This document shows positions 5,957 through 10,348 of a stretch of 10,348 nucleotides of DNA, piece by piece (position 1 is the stretch's first letter; every line of letters starts with the position of its first letter). The notes beneath the pieces are model-generated. The model searched no databases, was not told the DNA's origin, and saw nothing but the letters and a program-made list of their open reading frames with translations. The stretch is from Chloroflexota bacterium (GTDB lineage Bacteria > Chloroflexota > Limnocylindria > Limnocylindrales > CSP1-4): assembly GCA_030271555.1 (NCBI GenBank), contig JARXKQ010000024.1:1-10348 (forward strand), written 5' to 3'. A program made the position numbers and the translations under genes.

Positions 5957-8153
5957 CAAGGTCGGCCGTCCGCCGCAGCACCTCGACCGAGATCGACCCG
6001 TCCTGCGCGGCGAACTCGAGATCCACCTGGGCATCGCCAACGCGCAGGCCGCGCACCCGCAGGCCGGGCAGCCACGTCGGCAGCGCCGGCCGCTCCAGCT
6101 CCAGCCGCTTGGCGCGTGCGTCGGGCCGTAAGCCCAGGGTTGCCGCCATGAGGTGAAAGAGCGAGCCCGCCGCCCAGGCCTGGGGCGAGCACGCGACCGG
6201 GTACGGCACCGGTAGCGGCGATGCCGCGCGGGTGAAGCCGCAGAAGAGCTCGGGGAGGCGGGCCTCGCGAAAGTGAGCGGTCGCTTCGAAGAGCGCGCCG
6301 GCAACCAAACGGGTTTCCTCGAACAGGCCGTAGCGCGCAAATCCGGCGGCACAGATGGCGTTGTCGTGCGGCCAGATCGTGCCCAGGTGATAGCCGATCG
6401 GGTTGTAGCCGACCGTGTCGGCCGAGAGGGTGCGGATGCCCCAGCCGCTCCACATGCCGCCGCTGGTGAGCACCTCGGCCGTTCGAGCAGCGTGGTCAGC
6501 GCTGGCGATGCCCGTCCACAACGCGTGGCCCGCGTTGGACCCGATGCCCGTGACCTGGCGCTTGGCACCGTCGAGCGCCATCGCGTAGGTGCCCGCATCC
6601 TCCATCCAGAACGCTTCCTCGAACCGTTCGCGCAGCTTGTCAGCCGCAGCGTCCTGCTCCGCGGCCAGCTTGGCGTCGCCCTTCAGCCGGGCCAGCCGGG
6701 CCAGCCCGCGCCGCGCGGCATACGCGTACCCCTGGACCTCGACCAGCGCGGTCGGCCCGTCTGCCAGGCTGCCGTCGCGATTGCGGACTGAGTCGGCTGA
6801 GTCCTTCCAGCCCTGGTTGACGAGGCCGCGCTCGGACTGGCGCTTGTATTCGATGAAGCCGTCGCCATCGAGATCGCCGTACTGGTCCATCCAGTTGAGC
6901 GCCGCGAGGGCGTTGGGCCACAACCGATCAACCAGCGCCATATCCCCGGTCCAACGCTCGTATTCATCGAGCAGCATCAGCCAGAGCGGCGTCGCATCGA
7001 CTGTGCCGTAGTACGGCGTGTGCGGAATCTCGTTGGTCCGCGCCAGCTCGCCCGTGCGCAGCTCGTGCAGGATCTTGCCCGGTGCCGCGTCGCGGAACTC
7101 GTCCACCTTCGTGGCCTGCAGCCGCGCCAGGATGGACAGAGTGGCCTGGGCGATCTCCGGCCGCACAGCCAGCAGCTGCAGACTCGTGATGATCGAGTCA
7201 CGCCCAAACAGGCAGCTGAACCACGGCACGCCCGCGGCGATGTAGCGCTCGCCCGGTGCTGGGCCATCGTTGACGAGCAGATTGAGGTCGGCCTGCGACC
7301 GCTCGAGCGCGCGCTCGGCCAGCACATGGCTGGTTTCGATCGTGGCGCCGGCCGACCATGGCCGCGGCGGCACATGGGCTGGGCCGCCATCGAGCGCTTC
7401 CGCCCGAACCTCGATCGCCAACGTCTCACTCTGACCCGGCTCGATGAGCCAGTCGAGCTCGAGCGTGGTGCCTGCAACGTCGAGCCCCGGGTCGGGCACG
7501 GTTACCGCAACACGGTGCATGGGTGGCGTGGTGGCGATAATCGTACGGCGTACGGTTAAGTCCAAACCGCGGTAGCTGAACGTCACGCCGTCGCTCGTCC
7601 ACTCGTTGGCGAGTCGATCGCCACGCCGCGGCCGGACGAGGCCGCGCAACTCGAAGATGTCCGCGTAATCGGCGTCGAGCACCAGGGTCAGGCGGGCGCG
7701 CTGGGGCAGCGTCGTGTAGTTGGTGACGGTGATCCGCTCGCGCAGCCCATCGCTCACCGTTCTGTCGCGGACCACGGCCAGCGAGTGGCGCCGGAGGATG
7801 ATCTCGTCGCCGTCGACGTCGGCGCCCTGGTCCAGCAGATCCGGGTTGGCCATCTGGATGACGCTGTGCTGCGACGCGGCTGGGCCGGCGCGCAATACGA
7901 CTGGGTGAGTGCCGTTGAGCAAAAGGTCGTAGGTCGACAGGAAGCGCGTGTCTCCCAGGAACAGGCCCAAGCCGCGGCCGTCGGGCCGCGCATCGCCGTG
8001 GGCGTTATTGAGCATGAACATGTCGCCCGACTTGAGGACGTGCACGCCAGTGAGATCGGTTGCGCGGACGACCGGCGGTGCCGGCGCGCCGGGTACCGGC
8101 GGCGCGTCGAAGATGTCCGTGCCCTTGAGCTCCAGCTCGGTCGCTTTGGCCAT
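5937..8153 (-). CDS. Amylo-alpha-1,6-glucosidase / glycogen debranching-type glycoside hydrolase
   Basis: A 738-residue, apparently cytosolic protein with no signal peptide. After a Pro/Ala-rich leader (about 16-30) comes a beta-rich N-terminal domain (about 33-255) beginning LKSGDMFMLNN and GLFLGDTRFLSTYDLLLNG, the pattern of the debranching-enzyme N-terminal domain. It is followed by an (alpha/alpha)6 barrel (about 275-675) with FGRDSIITSLQ (316-326), YYGTVDATPLWL (381-392), DLDGDGFIEY (427-436), QGWKDSADS (447-455), SGWGIRTLS (569-577) and YHLGTIWPHDNA (588-599), and a short C-terminal beta segment. The Asp in WKDS is a candidate catalytic acid, which I cannot confirm. Such proteins are annotated as trimming alpha-1,6 branches, but the family also includes enzymes on other glucosides. 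ATG at 8153 lies 17 nt after prfA; its 3' end overlaps prmC by 20 nt. It is the functional outsider of this cluster. Confidence 0.88.
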   Translation of the reverse strand: MAKATELELKGTDIFDAPPVPGAPAPPVVRATDLTGVHVLKSGDMFMLNNAHGDARPDGRGLGLFLGDTRFLSTYDLLLNGTHPVVLRAGPAASQHSVIQMANPDLLDQGADVDGDEIILRRHSLAVVRDRTVSDGLRERITVTNYTTLPQRARLTLVLDADYADIFELRGLVRPRRGDRLANEWTSDGVTFSYRGLDLTVRRTIIATTPPMHRVAVTVPDPGLDVAGTTLELDWLIEPGQSETLAIEVRAEALDGGPAHVPPRPWSAGATIETSHVLAERALERSQADLNLLVNDGPAPGERYIAAGVPWFSCLFGRDSIITSLQLLAVRPEIAQATLSILARLQATKVDEFRDAAPGKILHELRTGELARTNEIPHTPYYGTVDATPLWLMLLDEYERWTGDMALVDRLWPNALAALNWMDQYGDLDGDGFIEYKRQSERGLVNQGWKDSADSVRNRDGSLADGPTALVEVQGYAYAARRGLARLARLKGDAKLAAEQDAAADKLRERFEEAFWMEDAGTYAMALDGAKRQVTGIGSNAGHALWTGIASADHAARTAEVLTSGGMWSGWGIRTLSADTVGYNPIGYHLGTIWPHDNAICAAGFARYGLFEETRLVAGALFEATAHFREARLPELFCGFTRAASPLPVPYPVACSPQAWAAGSLFHLMAATLGLRPDARAKRLELERPALPTWLPGLRVRGLRVGDAQVDLEFAAQDGSISVEVLRRTADLDVVVRL

Positions 8154-8170
8154 CTGTTGCCCCCGTTGGC

Positions 8171-9235
8171 CTACTCGAGATGCGCCAGGCGCTCCGCCTG
8201 GTCGGTCGATATCAACTCGTTCAGCAGTTCGTCGAGGTCGCCGTCCAGGACGTTGGGCAAGTTGTGCAGGTCCACGTTGATGCGGTGATCGGTGACCCTG
8301 TCCTGCGGGAAGTTGTACGTGCGAATCTTCTCCGACCGCTCGCCCGAGCCCACCATCGAGCGGCGCACTTCTGCTTCAGCTTCATGCGCTTTTCGCTGTT
8401 CCTGCTCGAGCAGCCGCGCGCGGAGCACGCTCATTGCCTTGGCGCGGTTCTTGTGCTGGCTCTTCTCATCCTGGATCGCCACCACGAGGCCGCTCGGAAT
8501 GTGGGTGATGCGCACCGCCGAGTCGGTCGTATTGACGCTCTGGCCGCCCGGGCCCTGGGAGCGGTACACGTCGATGCGCAGGTCCTTTTCGTCGATCTGC
8601 ACCTCGACCTCGTCTGCCTCAGGCAGCACGGCCACCGTCGTGGTCGACGTGTGGATGCGACCGCTCGACTCAGTCTCCGGCACGCGTTGGACACGGTGCA
8701 CGCCGCCCTCGTATTTGAGCCGGCTGTAGGCGCCCTGCCCGCGCACCTCGAAGATGACCTCGCGCAACCCGCCGATGCCGGTTTCGTTGGCTGAAATCAG
8801 CTCGCTGTGCCAGCGGTGGCGCTCGGCATAGCGCTTGTACATTCGATACAGCTGCGCCGCGAACAGCGCGGCCTCTTCCCCGCCCGTGCCGGCACGGATC
8901 TCGACGATTACGTTCTTGTCGTCGTTGGGGTCGCGCGGCAGCAGCTGCACCCGGAGCCGCTCCATCAGCTCCTGTTCCGTGGTCTCGTTCTCGCTGATCT
9001 CGTCGCGTGCGAGATCGCGCAGCTCCGGATCGCTCTCGGCCTCGTGCGCGGCGGCGAGCTGGGCGCGAACGGCGCGCAAGCGGCGATAGGTATTGACGAT
9101 CGGCTCGATCTGCGATTGTTCGCGGCCAAGGGCGCGGCGCTGATCGGCGTCAGCGGCAATCTCGGGCCGCGTCCACTCCATCTCGATCTCGGTCAGGCGC
9201 CGCTCGAGATCGTCGAGGCGCTCCTCGAGGCCCAT
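8171..9235 (-). CDS. prfA: Peptide chain release factor 1
   Basis: RF1 reads UAA and UAG in the ribosomal A site and triggers peptide release. The 354 residues match the usual length. An N-terminal coiled region (about 1-100) is followed by [15 protein letters not shown] (112-126), the codon-reading loop with the tripeptide PET at 186-188 (the PxT form of RF1; RF2 has SPF), the [16 protein letters not shown] stretch, and the catalytic GGQ at 230-232 within [11 protein letters not shown]232 is the expected target of the PrmC encoded downstream. ATG at 9235 overlaps the stop of the DUF1385 gene by one base (TGATG), pointing to coupled translation. No frameshift or missing motif. Confidence 0.98.
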   Translation of the reverse strand: MGLEERLDDLERRLTEIEMEWTRPEIAADADQRRALGREQSQIEPIVNTYRRLRAVRAQLAAAHEAESDPELRDLARDEISENETTEQELMERLRVQLLPRDPNDDKNVIVEIRAGTGGEEAALFAAQLYRMYKRYAERHRWHSELISANETGIGGLREVIFEVRGQGAYSRLKYEGGVHRVQRVPETESSGRIHTSTTTVAVLPEADEVEVQIDEKDLRIDVYRSQGPGGQSVNTTDSAVRITHIPSGLVVAIQDEKSQHKNRAKAMSVLRARLLEQEQRKAHEAEAEVRRSMVGSGERSEKIRTYNFPQDRVTDHRINVDLHNLPNVLDGDLDELLNELISTDQAERLAHLE

Positions 9236-10206
9236 CAGGCGGCGTTGTCGGTCGCCGAGCCGGCTTTCTCCTCAGCGGCGGCCATGGGGATGGGTCGGCG
9301 CGGCGGATCGAAGCTGCCCGCAGGCGCCGGCTCACCGTTGGCGGCAAGCGCCTCCTGCATCGACGCGATGGCGACCTCGATCTGGCTGTCGTCGGGTTGT
9401 TTGGTCGTAATCGACTGGAGCCAGATGCCCGGCAGGTACAGCCAGCGCACATACCAATGCTGGCGATAGCGCGCGCCGATGCGCAGCAGTTCATAGGCAA
9501 TCGCGGCGATGACCGGCACGAGCGCAATGCGGCCAAGGATGCTGATCCAGAGGTTCTGGCCCGCGAGGAGGCTGAACATCAGGATCGAGAGGATGATGAA
9601 GATGACCAGGAACTCGGTGCCGCAACGCTGATGCGCGGTCGGGTACTTGCGCACGTTCTCCAGGGTCAGCGGATCCTCATGCTCGAGCGCGTGGATGGTC
9701 ATGTGCTCAGCCCCGTGGTACTGGAACGTGCGCTGGATGTCGCCGAAGCGGCTTACGAGCAATAGATACGCGACAAAGATCACGACGCGGATCACGCCTT
9801 CCACCAGGTGTGCCAGCAGAGTCTGCCCCGGACCGGCCACAGCTGTTGTCGCGGCCCCGGCAAGGAAGAGTGGCAACAGCACGAAGAGCCCAACGGCCAT
9901 GCCGAGCGTGACAATCAGCGTCAGCGCGATCGTGCCTTTGCCCAGCTCCTGGCCCTCGCCCTCAGCCTGGACGGAGCCCGAGCGCATCAGCCAGCGCGTG
10001 CCGATGATGAGCGTCTCGTATAGCAGCACGATGCCGCGGAAGAACGGCGCCCGCGCGAAACGGTTGCGATGCAGGATCGAGTTGAGCTGCTCGTGGCTGG
10101 AAACGATCGAGCCGTCGGGGTGGCGCAGGGCAACGCCAATCGCATTCCGGCCGCGCATGAGCACGCCCTCGAGCAGGGCCTGCCCGCCAAAATCAGTTCG
10201 CGCCAT
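9235..10206 (-). CDS. DUF1385 (YqhQ-like) membrane protein
   Basis: A 323-residue protein of the DUF1385 family, whose role is not established. Family hallmarks are the N-terminal [13 protein letters not shown] (7-19), FFRGI (55-59), YHGAEH (163-168) and HQRCGTEFL (192-200). Hydrophobic segments at about 92-118, 133-152, 200-216 and 222-242 indicate a polytopic inner-membrane protein; the conserved His/Cys motifs lie in the loop between the second and third. The usual Lys after YHGAEH is M169 here, as far as I recall the family pattern. The C-terminal 50 residues are hydrophilic, rich in Ala, Pro and Glu, and probably disordered. ATG at 10206 has no strong Shine-Dalgarno sequence and lies 41 nt after rpmE; the stop overlaps the prfA start. 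Association with rpmE and prfA recurs in related genomes (from memory), hinting at a link with translation or growth, but this is inference. Confidence 0.88.
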   Translation of the reverse strand: MARTDFGGQALLEGVLMRGRNAIGVALRHPDGSIVSSHEQLNSILHRNRFARAPFFRGIVLLYETLIIGTRWLMRSGSVQAEGEGQELGKGTIALTLIVTLGMAVGLFVLLPLFLAGAATTAVAGPGQTLLAHLVEGVIRVVIFVAYLLLVSRFGDIQRTFQYHGAEHMTIHALEHEDPLTLENVRKYPTAHQRCGTEFLVIFIILSILMFSLLAGQNLWISILGRIALVPVIAAIAYELLRIGARYRQHWYVRWLYLPGIWLQSITTKQPDDSQIEVAIASMQEALAANGEPAPAGSFDPPRRPIPMAAAEEKAGSATDNAA

Positions 10207-10221
10207 GTGCCGGAAAGTCTA

Positions 10222-10241
10222 GGCCCGAGCGAGTCCGGGCC
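10222..10241 (-). terminator. GC-rich hairpin between rpmE and the DUF1385 gene (weak terminator or attenuator)
   Basis: A perfect 6-bp inverted repeat, GGCCCG...CGGGCC, with an 8-nt loop lies in the 41-nt gap 6 nt after the rpmE stop codon. No run of T follows it (TAGACTTTCC), so it is not a classic intrinsic terminator. It could attenuate read-through, act as a processing or stability element, or be a chance product of high GC. Confidence 0.3.
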
Positions 10242-10247
10242 GGGCGA

Positions 10248-10348
10248 TCAGAGTCGCGCCGTGCGCTCGAGGCGCTTCTGGAAGCGCTCGACCTGACCGG
10301 CCCGATCCAGCATCGTCTGCTTGCCCGTGAAGAACGGGTGGCAGTTGG
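10248..10348 (-). CDS. rpmE: 50S ribosomal protein L31 (3' end only; 5' end beyond the right edge)
   Basis: The last 32 codons before the TGA at 10250-10248 read [10 protein letters not shown], then a [12 protein letters not shown] stretch, which matches the C-terminal half of bacterial L31 (normally CHPFYTGKQ...D..GRVERF..R). The Cys in NCHPF corresponds to the last of the four zinc-binding cysteines of the zinc-containing L31 type. I therefore expect the C+ form, though the other three cysteines lie outside the window. rpmE next to prfA is a common arrangement. Confidence 0.92.
   Translation of the reverse strand, partial: NCHPFFTGKQTMLDRAGQVERFQKRLERTARL

Noticed and set aside
5957..6598. 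Upstream extension of the prmC frame by 214 codons
   Set aside because: The extension is an Arg/Ser/Pro-rich shadow of the hydrolase gene. The PrmC-like sequence begins just after the ATG at 5956.
1..10348. Mobile elements, CRISPR arrays, tRNA or rRNA genes, phage or defence genes
   Set aside because: No transposase or integrase motif, terminal inverted repeats, regular repeat-spacer pattern or tRNA-like clover was seen on either strand; genes fill nearly all of the window.

Overview
This is a high-GC bacterial window in which every gene I can support is on the minus strand. Read 5'->3' along the genes, from the right edge to the left, the order is: rpmE (3' end only), a DUF1385/YqhQ-family membrane protein, prfA, a glycogen-debranching-type glycoside hydrolase, prmC, a YrdC/Sua5 tRNA-modification gene, glyA, a WecA/TagO-like transferase, a small AtpI/AtpZ-family protein, atpB, atpE and atpF (5' part only). 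The series rpmE-prfA-prmC-sua5-wecA-atpI-atpB-atpE-atpF is, from memory, the order in Mycobacterium and relatives, and close variants occur in other Gram-positive-type lineages. The GC-rich genome, the many GTG/TTG starts, DUF1385 beside prfA, and the character of the proteins point to Chloroflexota or a deep branch of Actinomycetota. I cannot choose between these without a database search.

Right part (about 4.4-10.35 kb): translation genes. L31 (rpmE), release factor 1 (prfA), the methyltransferase that modifies the GGQ glutamine of RF1 (prmC) and the threonylcarbamoyl-AMP synthase for tRNA t6A (sua5) lie almost head to tail. Between prfA and prmC sits a 738-residue debranching-type hydrolase, the one gene with no obvious tie to its neighbours. 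It overlaps prmC by 20 nt, so it looks fully built into the transcription unit.

Middle (about 2.0-4.4 kb): glyA (serine/glycine and one-carbon metabolism) and a polyprenyl-phosphate N-acetylhexosamine-1-phosphate transferase, which would start a cell-envelope glycan. Start and stop codons overlap as GTGA or TGATG at prmC/sua5, sua5/glyA and glyA/wecA, and as TGATG at DUF1385/prfA, which suggests translational coupling.

Left part (1-1.98 kb): the head of an F1Fo ATP synthase operon, with AtpI, then a, c and b of the membrane sector. A perfect extended -10 element (TGGTATAAT) lies in the 37-nt gap before atpI. I infer that it gives the ATP synthase genes their own promoter. The c subunit has the proton-type residue pattern and the strongest ribosome-binding site in the window, in line with its high copy number in the ring.

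I found no mobile element, CRISPR array, RNA gene, defence system or clearly new system; this is mostly a conserved housekeeping block. The points most worth a second look are a WecA-like enzyme lacking the usually invariant Mg-binding aspartate, the debranching enzyme lodged in the release-factor cluster, the extra N-terminal membrane segment and His-rich tail of subunit a, and the promoter inside the cluster. No stretch longer than 41 bases lacks a gene.
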